A stretch of 64,000 bases of DNA, taken from positions 1 to 64,000 of the forward strand of contig NZ_LODW01000042.1 in NCBI RefSeq assembly GCF_002914525.1. Reading direction: 5' to 3'. This DNA comes from Rhizobium hidalgonense (GTDB taxonomy: Bacteria > Pseudomonadota > Alphaproteobacteria > Rhizobiales > Rhizobiaceae). A program made the position numbers and the translations under genes. The notes beneath the pieces are model-generated. The model ran no database searches. It saw only the letters and a list, made by a program, of their open reading frames with translations, and was not told the origin of the DNA. Shown here in pieces: positions 35,276-45,648 of this stretch. The stretch's first letter is position 1. The number at the start of each line of letters is the position of its first letter.

Positions 35276-36955
35276 GTGCGCTTTGGAATTTCCTTTTTAA
35301 TCAAGTGTTTATGTTCCAGCTTATTACTTGTTTTTCTGCTTTTGACCTTTCCATTGGGAACGGCAATCGCGCAGGCTGCCGAACAGAAACAAGCAGCGCA
35401 GCCCCCCATGAAGTTCATCCTCGTGCGCAGTTTCCTCTGTGAGGAAAACTGTGCGGAATGGATATCGGCGGAGGGGCGCATAACATCCGATACGCCCGCT
35501 CAGTTGAAAAAAGTCCTCAAGAAGATCGGCGGCCGTAAATTGCCTGTCGTTTTCCGTTCGGAGGGTGGTGACGTCGACGCTGCCTATGCGATGGGCAGGA
35601 TGATCCGCAAGGCCGGGCTGGAGACGGCAGTGGGCGGTACGCTGCTGAAGGGGTGCCCAGTTGAGGATACGCGCTGCGAAGCCGCTATTGCAAAGGACGG
35701 CCCTTCGGTCGGCGACACTTATTCGGCCGGTGGATATTGTTTTTCCGCCTGTCCATTGGCGTTGGCGGGCGGCACGTCGCGTGTTTCGTCACAATGGGCC
35801 GCGATCGGCGTCCACCAGATCACGACGATCTATAACAAGGTGCGTGTCTCCTACCGCATCGAATACAAGATCGTGAACGGCAAGAAGAAGGAAATCTCCC
35901 GCAAGGAGGTTGGACGCAAGTCAGCGGGGCAGAGCAGTTCCACCAAACTTGGAAAGAGGGCCAGCACTGCCTTGACGGCCTATCTGAAGGAAATGGGCGT
36001 CAGCCAGGATGTCATCGGCCTGATGATGAGCGCCACGCCTGACAACATCAACATCGTATCGTCCGCAGAGGCGCTTCGGACAGGTCTCATCACCGACATG
36101 CTTTCCTACAATGAATGGCCCGGCATGCCGCTCTGCGCGCCGGATGCAGCGGCCGAGGCTGTCTGTCACGGCCATCCGGTGGCCGAAGCGCCCGTGGCGG
36201 CGGCGACGCCTTTATCCACGGCGCCGCCGCAGAAATCGGCCATGGTTACAAGCGAGACTCTGCCGAAAACCGGTCCGATGGACTTTCTCCTGATGTACCA
36301 CGGCAATTGCCAGGAGGAATGCACGCAGTGGATTTCTGCCGATGGAGACATCACGCCGGAGACACCGGCTCGGCTCGAGGCGCTCTTGAAGACGCTCGGC
36401 GAACGAAAGCTGCCGGTCGTCCTTCAGTCTAACGGCGGAGACATGGATGCGGCATTCGCTATGGGGCGTATGATCCGTGCTGCAGGTCTGGAGACCTCAA
36501 TCGGCAGAACCCAATTGCCGAATTGTCCAAAGCTGGATCCGCGTTGCAAGGCGAGCATCGCCAAAAGCGGACCGACCGAGGGCGAGGTTTTTGCGGGGGG
36601 TGGATACTGCCTTTCGACCTGTACTCTTGTCTTGATGAGCGGAACGCCCCGGATGATCGGATATTCCACTATCGGCCTGGTCAGGCCCACCACGGCTGAA
36701 TATACGAAGTTCTTCGCCTATTTCGACGAGATGGGCGCCAGTGCCGAGACATTCGAGACGATGATGCTCGCGACATCGATCGAGCGAAAGACCATACTTC
36801 GTTCCCAGGCGCTCGATCTTGGCATCATCAATGGCATCATCCCTTATGGCGATGAACCCGGTGATCGCCTATGTGGACCCGATGCCAAGGAAAGTCTTCG
36901 ATGCCCGAGAAAGATTGAGGGAGCGATCGTTCCTGCTGCTGCGGCCTCGAATTGA
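35276..36955 (+). CDS. Secreted protein with two tandem ClpP-like domains
   Basis: A 559-residue protein with an N-terminal signal or anchor (residues 8-33) and two homologous domains, about 45-290 and 335-545, joined by an Ala/Pro-rich linker. Each has a ClpP/crotonase-fold pattern: SEGGDVDAAYAMGRMIRKAG (95-114) and SNGGDMDAAFAMGRMIRAAG (385-404), then a putative nucleophile Ser in GGYCFSAC (S157) and GGYCLSTC (S447). In domain 1 a His follows 23 residues later (GVHQ, H180), as in ClpP. In domain 2 that position is Val (V469). Domain 1 also carries a Lys-rich insert (188-235). I infer one possibly active and one inactive domain. Substrate unknown. GTG start. Confidence 0.65.
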   Translation: MRFGISFLIKCLCSSLLLVFLLLTFPLGTAIAQAAEQKQAAQPPMKFILVRSFLCEENCAEWISAEGRITSDTPAQLKKVLKKIGGRKLPVVFRSEGGDVDAAYAMGRMIRKAGLETAVGGTLLKGCPVEDTRCEAAIAKDGPSVGDTYSAGGYCFSACPLALAGGTSRVSSQWAAIGVHQITTIYNKVRVSYRIEYKIVNGKKKEISRKEVGRKSAGQSSSTKLGKRASTALTAYLKEMGVSQDVIGLMMSATPDNINIVSSAEALRTGLITDMLSYNEWPGMPLCAPDAAAEAVCHGHPVAEAPVAAATPLSTAPPQKSAMVTSETLPKTGPMDFLLMYHGNCQEECTQWISADGDITPETPARLEALLKTLGERKLPVVLQSNGGDMDAAFAMGRMIRAAGLETSIGRTQLPNCPKLDPRCKASIAKSGPTEGEVFAGGGYCLSTCTLVLMSGTPRMIGYSTIGLVRPTTAEYTKFFAYFDEMGASAETFETMMLATSIERKTILRSQALDLGIINGIIPYGDEPGDRLCGPDAKESLRCPRKIEGAIVPAAAASN

Positions 36956-37021
36956 TGCGGAAAGAACGCCTTAAAAGCCGGTCTGCCCACTCACCGACGT
37001 GACAACCAATTGGTCGTCCCT

Positions 37022-37552
37022 CTATGCCTTATCCTTCAAATCATTCTTCGACGTCGCGCTCATTAGCTTCTCCAGGAAGCCGAGCATGACGGCGGAGGCG
37101 ACGAAGGCGAGGTGCATCAGTGTCAGCCACATGATCTTGCCGTCCGCGTATTTGTCGGCGTTGAGGAAGACCTGCAGCAGGTGGATGGAGGAGATGGCAA
37201 CGATCGAGGAGGCGACCTTGATCTTCAGGCTGCCTGAATCGAGCTTGCCGAGAAAGGAGACTTCGTTGTCGGCTTGACTGGCCTCATCGAAGCGGCTGAC
37301 GAAATTCTCGTAACCCGAGATCATCACCATGACGATCAGGCTTGCGACGAGGGCCGCATCGATCAGGCTAAGCATGGCAAGGATCATCTCCGCCTCGTCG
37401 AGGGCGAAGACGTCGGAAGCGATCTTCAGGAGCTTGTAGCCGAAGGAAACGGCATAGACGGCGAGTGCCGCGACCAGGCCGATATAGAAGGCGACGAGGA
37501 TCCAGCGGCTCGACAGGATGATGCGCTCGATGATCAGTTCCAGTGCTTTCAT
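37022..37552 (-). CDS. UPF0114 (TIGR00645) family membrane protein
   Basis: A 176-residue protein with four membrane segments. LIIERIILSSRWILVAFYIGL, MLSLIDAALVASLIVMVMISGYENFVS and LKIKVASSIVAISSIHLLQVF are typical of the UPF0114/YqhA family. Function is unknown; some members sit beside ion channels or stress genes. Start at 37552 follows AGGATGAAGAC. The gene is alone, convergent with the ClpP-like gene. Confidence 0.85.
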   Translation of the reverse strand: MKALELIIERIILSSRWILVAFYIGLVAALAVYAVSFGYKLLKIASDVFALDEAEMILAMLSLIDAALVASLIVMVMISGYENFVSRFDEASQADNEVSFLGKLDSGSLKIKVASSIVAISSIHLLQVFLNADKYADGKIMWLTLMHLAFVASAVMLGFLEKLMSATSKNDLKDKA

Positions 37553-37712
37553 GTCTTCATCCTGTAAAACCGCGATCGTTGATCGCCACATAAACATCCG
37601 GCGTGGCGACCGCAAGGCGCAGCGCTATTCACACCCCGCCGATATTTCGCTATCCCGATGAAGACAGAGCAACGCCTCCGCGCCCTGCGGAAGGCCGGGA
37701 CGGGGAACATCC

Positions 37713-39392
37713 ATGCCATCGATCAAATCCGATATCGAAATCGCGCGCGCTGCGGCCAAAATGCCGATCTTCGAAATCGGGGCGAAGCTCGGCATTCCGG
37801 TCGAGCAGCTCGTCCCCTACGGTCACGACAAGGCAAAGGTCAGCGCCGAATTCATCGCCGGGCAAGCGGGCAAGAAGGACGGCAAGCTGATCCTCGTCAC
37901 CGCGATCAATCCAACGCCGGCCGGCGAGGGCAAGACGACGACGACCGTAGGCCTCGGTGACGGGCTGAATCGGATCGGCAAGAAAGCCATCGTCTGCATC
38001 CGCGAGGCTTCGCTCGGCCCCTGCTTCGGCGTCAAGGGCGGAGCGGCCGGCGGTGGTTATGCACAGGTCGTGCCGATGGAAGACATCAACCTGCATTTCA
38101 CCGGCGATTTCCATGCGATCACCTCAGCGCACAATCTGCTGGCGGCGATAATCGACAATCACATTTACTGGGGCAACGAAGAGAATATCGATATCCGCCG
38201 CATCACCTGGCGGCGGGTGATGGACATGAATGACCGGGCGCTCAGAAGCATGGTCTCCTCGCTCGGCGGCGTCGCCAACGGCTTTCCGCGCCAAGGCGGG
38301 TTCGACATCACAGTTGCCTCCGAAGTGATGGCGATCCTTTGCCTCGCCACCGACCTCAAGGACCTGGAGCGGCGGCTCGGCGACATCATCATCGGCTATC
38401 GCTTCGACAGGACGCCGGTGCATGCGCGCGACCTGAAAGCCGACGGCGCCATGGCGGTGCTGCTCAAAGATGCGATGCAGCCGAACCTGGTGCAGACGCT
38501 GGAGAACAATCCCGCCTTCGTGCATGGCGGGCCCTTCGCCAATATCGCCCATGGCTGCAATTCGGTGACGGCGACGAAGACGGCGCTGAAGCTCGGCGAC
38601 TATGTGGTGACGGAAGCGGGCTTCGGGGCCGATCTCGGCGCCGAGAAATTTTTTGACATCAAATGCCGCAAGGCCGGACTGAAGCCGGACGCGGCGGTCA
38701 TCGTCGCGACCGTCAGGGCGCTGAAGATGAACGGCGGGGTGAAAAAGGAGGATCTCGGCACGGAGGATGTCGTCGCACTGAAGAAGGGCTGCGCCAATCT
38801 CGGCCGGCATGTGGCGAATGTCCGTCGTTTCGGCGTGCCGGTCGTCGTGGCGATCAATCATTTCGTCTCGGATACCGAGGCCGAGGTCGCGGCCGTCAAG
38901 GAATTCGTCTCGCGGCTCGGCGCCGAGGCGATCCTTTGCCGCCATTGGGCGCTGGGTTCGGCCGGTATCGAGGAACTGGCGCACAAGGTGGTGGAACTGG
39001 CCGAGTCAGGACAGGCGAAATTCCAGCCGCTCTATGGCGACGACATTTCGTTGTTCGAGAAGATCGAGATCGTCGCCTCGAAGATCTACCATGCCGGCGA
39101 GGTGACGGCCGACAAGGCTGTGCGCGACCAGCTGCAGACATGGGAGGAGCAAGGTTACGGCAAGCTGCCGGTCTGCATGGCGAAGACGCAATATTCTTTC
39201 TCCACCGACCCGAACCTGCGCGGCGCCCCGGAAGGGCATATCGTCTCTGTGCGGGAGGTGCGGCTTTCAGCCGGCGCCGGCTTCGTCGTCGCCATCACCG
39301 GCGAGATCATGACAATGCCCGGCCTGCCGAAATCGCCCTCGGCGGAACGGATTTTCCTGAATGACCAAGGTTATATCGAAGGGTTGTTCTGA
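37713..39392 (+). CDS. fhs: Formate-tetrahydrofolate ligase
   Basis: A 559-residue enzyme joining formate to tetrahydrofolate with ATP, giving 10-formyl-THF for purine and one-carbon metabolism. P-loop [18 protein letters not shown] starts near residue 68; other blocks are [29 protein letters not shown] [11 protein letters not shown], and [15 protein letters not shown]. Length matches the family. Start ATG 37713 follows GGGGAACATCC. Its 3' end overlaps the convergent small membrane gene by 22 bases. The family is common in anaerobes and many rhizobia. Confidence 0.95.
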   Translation: MPSIKSDIEIARAAAKMPIFEIGAKLGIPVEQLVPYGHDKAKVSAEFIAGQAGKKDGKLILVTAINPTPAGEGKTTTTVGLGDGLNRIGKKAIVCIREASLGPCFGVKGGAAGGGYAQVVPMEDINLHFTGDFHAITSAHNLLAAIIDNHIYWGNEENIDIRRITWRRVMDMNDRALRSMVSSLGGVANGFPRQGGFDITVASEVMAILCLATDLKDLERRLGDIIIGYRFDRTPVHARDLKADGAMAVLLKDAMQPNLVQTLENNPAFVHGGPFANIAHGCNSVTATKTALKLGDYVVTEAGFGADLGAEKFFDIKCRKAGLKPDAAVIVATVRALKMNGGVKKEDLGTEDVVALKKGCANLGRHVANVRRFGVPVVVAINHFVSDTEAEVAAVKEFVSRLGAEAILCRHWALGSAGIEELAHKVVELAESGQAKFQPLYGDDISLFEKIEIVASKIYHAGEVTADKAVRDQLQTWEEQGYGKLPVCMAKTQYSFSTDPNLRGAPEGHIVSVREVRLSAGAGFVVAITGEIMTMPGLPKSPSAERIFLNDQGYIEGLF

Positions 39393-39595
39393 TCGGGGGA
39401 CAGCTTGCCGGAGTGCCGGGTCACACGATCGCGGCGCTTTCCATAGTCCGGGTCGACGAACAGCCAGATGAAGAGCCGCTCCAGGCCGAAGAGAAACACA
39501 GCCAGACAGGCGAACCAATACGGTTCGCCGGTGACGAGATAGCCGATACCGAGGAAAAACAGATAGACGATCAGGTAGCCTGCGATCGTTTTCAT
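39371..39595 (-). CDS. Small two-helix membrane protein
   Basis: A 74-residue protein with two membrane segments ([16 protein letters not shown] and [20 protein letters not shown]) and a charged C-terminal tail ([17 protein letters not shown]). No family recognised. It overlaps the end of fhs tail to tail. The start at 39595 lacks a strong ribosome site. Confidence 0.5.
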   Translation of the reverse strand: MKTIAGYLIVYLFFLGIGYLVTGEPYWFACLAVFLFGLERLFIWLFVDPDYGKRRDRVTRHSGKLSPDQNNPSI

Positions 39596-39684
39596 CCGTT
39601 AGCGGCCTTCCCCTCGCGTTTCACAGCTTCGATTTGGGTATTTTACGGCTTGATTCAAGCTAGAATCGCAAGCGCGTTAAATGA

Positions 39685-40677
39685 TTAGTGACAATAGCGA
39701 TAGCCGCCTTTCCTCTCGATCACGTCGAGATGGAAATGGGTCTCGTGGGCGGCGTCGCTTTCGGGGTCGAGGACGGTGGTGAAATAGAGGCAGCCGGCGG
39801 CGCTGACGGTGCGTTGGAAGGCGCCGGTCAGCGTCGCGTCCTCGCGGCGGGAGCGGACGGTGACATCTTCGCCTTTCTCGAAATGGAAGCTTGCAATGTC
39901 GATAGCATTGCCGCGGGCATGTTCGGAGATCTTGCCCGTTCCGGCGCCGTTGCGCAGGCGGCACATATAGGACGTTGCCTGGTTGACTGTCATGAGGCGG
40001 CCCTGTTCCGGCAGGGCGGCAGAGGCTGCCGGAATAACGCTCTCCTTCACCCAGCGGGCAAGGGCAAGGGCTGCCGGGCAGCGGACCGTCGCCTCCGGCT
40101 TTAGCCTGATGCCGGGCAGCGCTTCGGAAACGATGATCGGCTTGTCGATACCGCAGCCATTGCCGTCGTCGATGCGCGGAGCGTCCTTGAAGACGACGCC
40201 CAAGGCCTTGAGCGCAGCGGTGCATTCGGCGTGCTCGGGATCGCTTTCCGGTTCGATCGTCAGATGCTGCTCTTCGAGCGTCTGCTCGGCGGGTGGCATA
40301 TTGTCTTCCTCCGGCGTCTGCGGGCCTTTGCCCGGCGGGAGCGGCGGGCCCTGCATCGGTTCCGCCGGCGAGGGCTTTACCGTTTCGGGCTTTGCCGGTT
40401 CGGTCGGTTGCGCCGACGGCTGGTCCGGCGCCGGCGCTTCCGGCTCCTCCTTCACGCCAGGCTTTGGCACATTAGGCTTTGGCTGAGGCGCGGGCACATC
40501 ATCCGGTGCAGGCAGTTCAGTCTTATCGGGGAGCGGGGCGGGAGCTGTCATCTCCCCAGCATCTGGTCGAGGTTGGGGTAACGGGCCGTGCGGGGGGAGG
40601 CGGGCGCCGGCAAGAAAGGCGGTAGCGGTGAGGATCGCCAGTATCGAAAATTTTCCCAACGCATCCGGTTCCGTCAT
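39685..40677 (-). CDS. Extensin-like domain protein (peptidase M15/LAS-like)
   Basis: A 330-residue protein with an N-terminal membrane anchor (FSILAILTATAFLAGARL), a Pro/Ala/Lys-rich spacer (about 35-145) and a C-terminal extensin-like domain (about 155-330). SEHARGNAIDIASF and AHETHFHLDV give His-x6-Asp and His-x-His ligands as in LAS-type metallopeptidases (VanX/DD-carboxypeptidase). The Cys in HAECTAAL, GCGID, VRCPAAL and AGCLYF are conserved in this family. It probably acts on peptidoglycan in the periplasm; this is inferred from the fold. Start chosen at 40677; the ribosome site is weak. Confidence 0.75.
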   Translation of the reverse strand: MTEPDALGKFSILAILTATAFLAGARLPPHGPLPQPRPDAGEMTAPAPLPDKTELPAPDDVPAPQPKPNVPKPGVKEEPEAPAPDQPSAQPTEPAKPETVKPSPAEPMQGPPLPPGKGPQTPEEDNMPPAEQTLEEQHLTIEPESDPEHAECTAALKALGVVFKDAPRIDDGNGCGIDKPIIVSEALPGIRLKPEATVRCPAALALARWVKESVIPAASAALPEQGRLMTVNQATSYMCRLRNGAGTGKISEHARGNAIDIASFHFEKGEDVTVRSRREDATLTGAFQRTVSAAGCLYFTTVLDPESDAAHETHFHLDVIERKGGYRYCH

Positions 40678-40789
40678 ATCGATAACGGAAGATATAACGC
40701 ATCGTGGCGGTTTTCGTTGCAATTGCGCAACGTCCGGAAAGATCGTTAAAACTTAAATTTAATATTCAACATAAACTACCGCTTTATCT

Positions 40790-40804
40790 TGACATAAATC
40801 CTCA
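40790..40804. promoter_or_regulatory. RirA-type iron-responsive box
   Basis: TGA-N9-TCA (TGACATAAATCCTCA) matches the IRO motif bound by the iron regulator RirA in Rhizobium. It lies about 125 bp before the heme receptor start, overlaps a TTGACA -35-like element, and would repress the gene when iron is sufficient. Confidence 0.6.
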
Positions 40805-40927
40805 TGTTTTTTATGCGGCGGAAAGAAGGCGGAATTCTGCGCCTTCATCCGCAAAGCCCAGCCAGCCCCTCGAGCGTTCGACGCGCCACGACCAGCCAGC
40901 CCGGTAATCATCATGAGAGGGTAGGTT

Positions 40928-43180
40928 ATGATCGTCCGGCATTGGCGCTCGGTTCTCCTGGTCTGCACGGCAGCCACAGTTGTTCTTCCTGTTTCGCAAT
41001 CTCTAGCGCAAAGCGCTCCGGCAACGGCGCCGCAGGCCAGCGCGGACGGCACCGTCCTGCAAAAGATCGTCGTCAAGGGCAAACGCGTGGCGCCGGGCAG
41101 CGTCGCCGACACGCCGCTTGCGACCGAGATCACCAGCAAACAGCTGGAAGAAAAACAGGTCACCAGCTATGACGATATCGGCCGCAGCGTCGATGCAGGC
41201 GTGAACTATTCGCGCGCCGATTCTGGCTTCAACCTGCGCGGCCTTTCCGGCGCTCGCATCCTGACCACGATCGACGGCATTCCGATCCCCTATATTTCGA
41301 ACAGCGCGCGCCAGGGTGCCTTTGCGCCGGCCAACGCCAATGGCGGCGGCGATACCTTCGATTTCGATTCACTGTCCTCGCTCGATATCGTGCGCGGCGC
41401 GGATTCGAGCAAGGGCGGTTCCGGCATGCTCGGCGGCGCCATCGTTCTCAACACGCTGGAGCCGGAAGATCTCATTCCAGAAGGCCGCGACTGGGGTGCG
41501 ATCGTCAAGTCGACCTATGATAGCGAAGACCGCAGCCTTTCCGGCTCGGCCGCCGCTGCCAAGAAGATCGGCAACACGTCGATCCTGTTTCAGGGCGGCT
41601 ACCGCAAGGGCCATGAACGCGACAATTTGGGCGACAATGGCAGCTATGGCGCCCTTCGCACCGAGGCGGATCCGGCTGATTTCGATCAGAATAACCTGCT
41701 CTTCAAACTGCGCCAGGATCTGGAAGGCGGCCATCGCATCGGCATGACGGCGGAACGCTTCCGCCGCGATCTTACGACCGACCTGCGCGAACTCCAGGGG
41801 GGTACTGCGGCCCGCAACTTCATGATCGACAATTATGACGGCCGCGAACGGCGCGACCGCGACCGCGTTTCTCTCGATTACGATTATGAGGCACAATCTT
41901 CCGACGCGTTCTTCAGCAGCGCGCGCGCCACGCTTTATTGGCTGGACTTGAAGAAGGAAGCCGGCAGCAGAGGCCGTACGACCGCCAATGTGGCCTATGG
42001 CCGCAACAACGAGATCGAAAGCCAAACCTGGGGCTTCACCGGCACCGCGACGAAGGACTTCGAATATTCCGGTCTCAGCCATTCCGTTCGCGTTGGCCTC
42101 GACATCGGTGTTACGAGCTGGAGCCAGTATAGCTGGGCACTTTGCCCAACGGCGACAACATGCCCGGCGCTGAACAACCAGGCGGAAGTACCCAATGTGG
42201 ACAGCCAGAGCCTTGGGCTTATTGTCGAAGACAAGATTGAAATCGGCAATACCGGCTTTACGCTGACGCCAGGCGTCCGCTTCGACTGGTTCAACTACGA
42301 CCCGTCGACCGACGGCGGTTTCGCCAACAACACCGGGCTTACCCGTTTCGGCGATCTGCGCGAGCGAACGGAAGCCGGCATGTCGCCGAAGATTCTTGCG
42401 ACATACGACCTGACGCCCGATGTTCAGCTCTACGCGCAGCTGGCCGTCGGCTTCCGTGCCCCCACGGTGGACGAACTCTACAGCCGCTTCTACAACCCCA
42501 CGGGCCGCTACGCTCAGCTCGGCAATCCTAACCTGGAACCGGAAATCGGCCGCGGTGTCGAAATCGGCGCCAATTTCGACACGGGCGATTTCACCGGCCG
42601 GGTCGCAGCGTTCCACACCCGCTATCAGAACTTTATCGAGACTGTGACAACCAGAGACGCCACCGGCTTCACGCAGTTCAATTACACGAACGTGTCGTCA
42701 GCCGTGATCTCGGGTATCGAAGCCAGCGCCGCCAAGACCTTCGACAACGGCATCAATCTGCATGCTTCGCTTGCCTATGCCTATGGCCGGAATGAAGAAA
42801 CCACCCAGCGTCTGCGCTCGGTCGCACCCTTCAAGGCGATTGTCGGCGGCGGCTGGAGCAATGAGACCTTCGGCTTCGATCTTTCCTCGACGCTTTCGGC
42901 CGGGATGCTCACCGACCATCTCAACACCGTCGGCTCGACCGCCGATACGACCTTCGATGCGCCCGGCTATGCGATCGTCGACCTCACCGGCTGGTGGACG
43001 CCGGAACAGTTGCCGGGCCTGCGCGTGCAGGCTGGCGTCTACAACATCTTCGACCAGGAATATTTCAACGCGCTTGCCGTGCGCGAGGTCAATCTCAGCT
43101 CGGCGACGGCGTCGCAGCCGCGCGATTGGTATTCCGAACCTGGCCGCACCTTCAAGGTCTCGCTCTCCAAGACGTTCTGA
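40928..43180 (+). CDS. hmuR: TonB-dependent heme/hemoglobin receptor
   Basis: A 750-residue outer-membrane receptor: signal peptide (MIVRHWRSVLLVCTAATVVL), TonB-box region, plug domain (about 60-190, with NLRGLSGARILTTIDGIPIP) and a 22-strand barrel ending in Phe. The heme-receptor signature FRAP...NPNL is present in VGFRAPTVDELYSRFYNPTG followed by LGNPNLEPE. It takes up heme across the outer membrane with TonB-ExbBD. A RirA-like box lies upstream. No hmuPSTUV genes follow, as is common in rhizobia where hmuR lies apart from or divergent to them. The assignment to HmuR/ShmR is by motif and context. Confidence 0.85.
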   Translation: MIVRHWRSVLLVCTAATVVLPVSQSLAQSAPATAPQASADGTVLQKIVVKGKRVAPGSVADTPLATEITSKQLEEKQVTSYDDIGRSVDAGVNYSRADSGFNLRGLSGARILTTIDGIPIPYISNSARQGAFAPANANGGGDTFDFDSLSSLDIVRGADSSKGGSGMLGGAIVLNTLEPEDLIPEGRDWGAIVKSTYDSEDRSLSGSAAAAKKIGNTSILFQGGYRKGHERDNLGDNGSYGALRTEADPADFDQNNLLFKLRQDLEGGHRIGMTAERFRRDLTTDLRELQGGTAARNFMIDNYDGRERRDRDRVSLDYDYEAQSSDAFFSSARATLYWLDLKKEAGSRGRTTANVAYGRNNEIESQTWGFTGTATKDFEYSGLSHSVRVGLDIGVTSWSQYSWALCPTATTCPALNNQAEVPNVDSQSLGLIVEDKIEIGNTGFTLTPGVRFDWFNYDPSTDGGFANNTGLTRFGDLRERTEAGMSPKILATYDLTPDVQLYAQLAVGFRAPTVDELYSRFYNPTGRYAQLGNPNLEPEIGRGVEIGANFDTGDFTGRVAAFHTRYQNFIETVTTRDATGFTQFNYTNVSSAVISGIEASAAKTFDNGINLHASLAYAYGRNEETTQRLRSVAPFKAIVGGGWSNETFGFDLSSTLSAGMLTDHLNTVGSTADTTFDAPGYAIVDLTGWWTPEQLPGLRVQAGVYNIFDQEYFNALAVREVNLSSATASQPRDWYSEPGRTFKVSLSKTF

Positions 43181-43209
43181 TTACCGATCATGCCTTCAAG
43201 GCTGGGGAG

Positions 43210-43234
43210 GGGCGGCTTTCGGGCCGCCCTTTTT
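43210..43234 (+). terminator. Heme receptor gene terminator
   Basis: GGGCGGC (43210-43216) pairs with GCCGCCC (43223-43229), followed by TTTTT. It separates the receptor gene from the trp leader. Confidence 0.8.
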
Positions 43235-43289
43235 CATTCCCGCGATCGCCTCTTGCGCAATGCCTGATCTCAGGCTAACTATTTTTCCC

Positions 43290-43334
43290 ATGATCAAGTC
43301 CTTGAACATTGCTGTTTGGTGGTGGGCTCGCTAA
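43290..43334 (+). CDS. trpL: trp leader peptide (three tandem Trp)
   Basis: A 14-codon frame encodes MIKSLNIAVWWWAR. The three consecutive Trp codons followed by Ala-Arg-stop match the S. meliloti leader peptide peTrpL (ending IWWWAR, also 14 residues). Ribosome stalling at these codons under Trp shortage controls transcription into trpE(G). In S. meliloti the released leader RNA (rnTrpL) and the peptide also act in trans on other mRNAs; the conserved C-terminus makes that possible here but untested. Confidence 0.92.
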   Translation: MIKSLNIAVWWWAR

Positions 43335-43404
43335 GGCGGCCTCGACCAATCGTGTCCAAAGACGACGACGAGTGAGCCGCCCGAAACTTCGAGGCGGCTT
43401 TTTT
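43335..43404 (+). promoter_or_regulatory. trpE(G) transcription attenuator
   Basis: AGCCGCC (43375-43381) pairs with GGCGGCT (43393-43399) and is followed by six T, giving a terminator. GGCGGC right after the leader stop (43335-43340) can pair with the same GCCGCC, giving the competing antiterminator. TTGGT in the Trp codons can pair with ACCAA (about 43345-43349) as the 1:2 stem. The arrangement is a classical ribosome-dependent attenuator. Confidence 0.88.
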
Positions 43405-43450
43405 ATTTTATCGCCGCCTGTCGTCCGGGCCCCGATAACGGAGTGGAACA

Positions 43451-45640
43451 ATGGTAACGATCCTGCGGGATGATGGTGCGGAAATCTACGAGACCAAAGG
43501 CGGTATATCCGTCACGCGGCAGCGGCGGGCAATCCCCTACGGCGATGCGGTCTCTTCCTATATCGACAAGCTCGACGAACGCCGCGGCGCGGTGTTCTCG
43601 TCGAACTACGAATATCCGGGCCGTTATACGCGCTGGGATACCGCCGTCGTCGATCCGCCGCTCGGCATCTCCTCCTTCGGGCGCGACGTCTGGATCGAAG
43701 CCTATAACGAACGCGGCGAGGTGCTCCTCGGCTTCGTGGCCGAGCGGCTGAAGACTGTGTCCGAACTCGTGCTCGGCGCTTCCTCCGCCCGCCGCCTCGA
43801 CCTTTTGGTCAAGAAGCCGGACCGGGTATTCACCGAGGAAGAGCGCTCGAAGATGCCGACGGTTTTTACCGTACTGCGCGCCGTGGCCGACCTCTTCTAT
43901 TCGCAGGCGGATGCGAGCCTCGGGCTTTACGGCGCTTTCGGCTACGACATCGCCTTCCAGTTCGACGCGATCGATCTGAAGCTGACGCGGCCGTCCGACC
44001 AGCGCGACATGGTGCTCTACCTGCCGGACGAGATCCTGGTCGTCGACAATTATGCCGCCAAGGCCTGGATCGACCGTTACGATTTCGAAAAGGGCGGCGT
44101 GACGACCGAGGGCAAGGCGCAAGACATCGCGCCCGAGCCTTTCAAGCACACGGATGCCATTCCACCGAAGAGCGATCACCGGCCGGGCGAATATGCCGAT
44201 TTGGTCGTCAAGGCGAAGGAAAGCTTCCGCAAGGGCGACCTCTTCGAAGTCGTGCCCGGGCAGAAATTCATGGAGCGCTGCGAAAGCAAGCCTTCCGACA
44301 TCTCCAAGCGGCTGAAGGCGATCAATCCGTCACCCTATTCCTTCTTCATCAATCTCGGCCACCAGGAATATCTGGTCGGCGCCTCGCCCGAAATGTTCGT
44401 GCGCGTTTCCGGTCGGCGGATCGAGACATGCCCGATCTCCGGCACGATCAAGCGTGGTGACGACCCGATCGCCGACAGCGAGCAGATCCTCAAGCTTTTG
44501 AATTCGAAGAAGGACGAATCCGAGCTGACCATGTGCTCGGATGTCGACCGCAACGACAAGAGCCGCGTCTGCGAACCTGGCTCCGTCAAGGTGATCGGCC
44601 GCCGGCAGATCGAGATGTATTCGCGCCTGATCCACACGGTCGACCATATCGAGGGCAGGCTGCGCGACGACATGGACGCCTTCGACGGGTTCCTGAGCCA
44701 CGCCTGGGCCGTTACCGTCACCGGCGCCCCGAAGCTCTGGGCGATGCGCTTCATCGAGAGCCGTGAAAAAAGCCCGCGTGCATGGTATGGTGGGGCAATC
44801 GGCATGGTCGGCTTCAACGGCGACATGAACACTGGCCTGACGCTGCGCACAGTGCGCATCAAGGACGGTATCGCCGAGGTGCGCGCCGGTGCGACGCTGC
44901 TGAATGATTCCATTCCAGAAGAAGAAGAAGCCGAAACAGAATTGAAGGCCTCTGCCATGCTTTCCGCTATCCGCGATGCCAAAACGGGCAATTCCGGCAA
45001 AATGCAGCGCGACGTTGCTTCCGTCGGCAAGGGCGTCAGCATCCTGCTTGTCGACCATGAGGATAGTTTCGTTCACACGCTCGCCAATTATTTCCGCCAG
45101 ACGGGGGCGACGGTTTCGACCGTGCGCACGCCTGTGCCGGAGGAAATCTTCGACCGGCTGAACCCGGATCTGGTCGTGCTGTCGCCCGGGCCGGGAACGC
45201 CGAAGGATTTCGACTGCAAGGCGACGATCAAGAAGGCGCGGGCGCGCAACCTGCCGATCTTCGGTGTCTGCCTCGGCCTGCAGGCGCTCGCCGAAGCCTA
45301 TGGCGGGGAACTGCGCCATCTGGCGCTGCCGATGCACGGCAAGCCCTCGCGCATCCGGGTGCTGGAGCCGGGTATCGTCTTCTCCGGCCTGTCGAAGGAA
45401 GTGACCGTCGGCCGTTATCACTCGATCTTCGCCGATCCTTCGACGCTGCCGCGCGAGTTCATCATCACGGCGGAAAGCGAAGACGGCACGATCATGGGCA
45501 TCGAGCACGCCAAGGAGCCGATCGCCGCGGTGCAGTTCCATCCGGAATCGATCATGACGCTCGGCGGCGATGCCGGCATGCGGATGATTGAAAATGTCGT
45601 GGCACATCTGGCGCGCAAGGCTAAGACGAAGGCTGCGTGA
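43451..45640 (+). CDS. trpE(G): Fused anthranilate synthase TrpE(G)
   Basis: A 729-residue fusion of the anthranilate synthase large and small subunits, as known in rhizobia. The TrpE part (about 1-510) contains [60 protein letters not shown] and [14 protein letters not shown]. The TrpG glutamine amidotransferase part (about 528-729) has [34 protein letters not shown] with the nucleophile Cys near residue 605, and AVQFHPESI with His and Glu. It converts chorismate and glutamine to anthranilate, the first step of tryptophan synthesis. Controlled by the trpL attenuator upstream. Start has a GGAGTGG site. Confidence 0.97.
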   Translation: MVTILRDDGAEIYETKGGISVTRQRRAIPYGDAVSSYIDKLDERRGAVFSSNYEYPGRYTRWDTAVVDPPLGISSFGRDVWIEAYNERGEVLLGFVAERLKTVSELVLGASSARRLDLLVKKPDRVFTEEERSKMPTVFTVLRAVADLFYSQADASLGLYGAFGYDIAFQFDAIDLKLTRPSDQRDMVLYLPDEILVVDNYAAKAWIDRYDFEKGGVTTEGKAQDIAPEPFKHTDAIPPKSDHRPGEYADLVVKAKESFRKGDLFEVVPGQKFMERCESKPSDISKRLKAINPSPYSFFINLGHQEYLVGASPEMFVRVSGRRIETCPISGTIKRGDDPIADSEQILKLLNSKKDESELTMCSDVDRNDKSRVCEPGSVKVIGRRQIEMYSRLIHTVDHIEGRLRDDMDAFDGFLSHAWAVTVTGAPKLWAMRFIESREKSPRAWYGGAIGMVGFNGDMNTGLTLRTVRIKDGIAEVRAGATLLNDSIPEEEEAETELKASAMLSAIRDAKTGNSGKMQRDVASVGKGVSILLVDHEDSFVHTLANYFRQTGATVSTVRTPVPEEIFDRLNPDLVVLSPGPGTPKDFDCKATIKKARARNLPIFGVCLGLQALAEAYGGELRHLALPMHGKPSRIRVLEPGIVFSGLSKEVTVGRYHSIFADPSTLPREFIITAESEDGTIMGIEHAKEPIAAVQFHPESIMTLGGDAGMRMIENVVAHLARKAKTKAA

Positions 45641-45648
45641 CGGTAATT

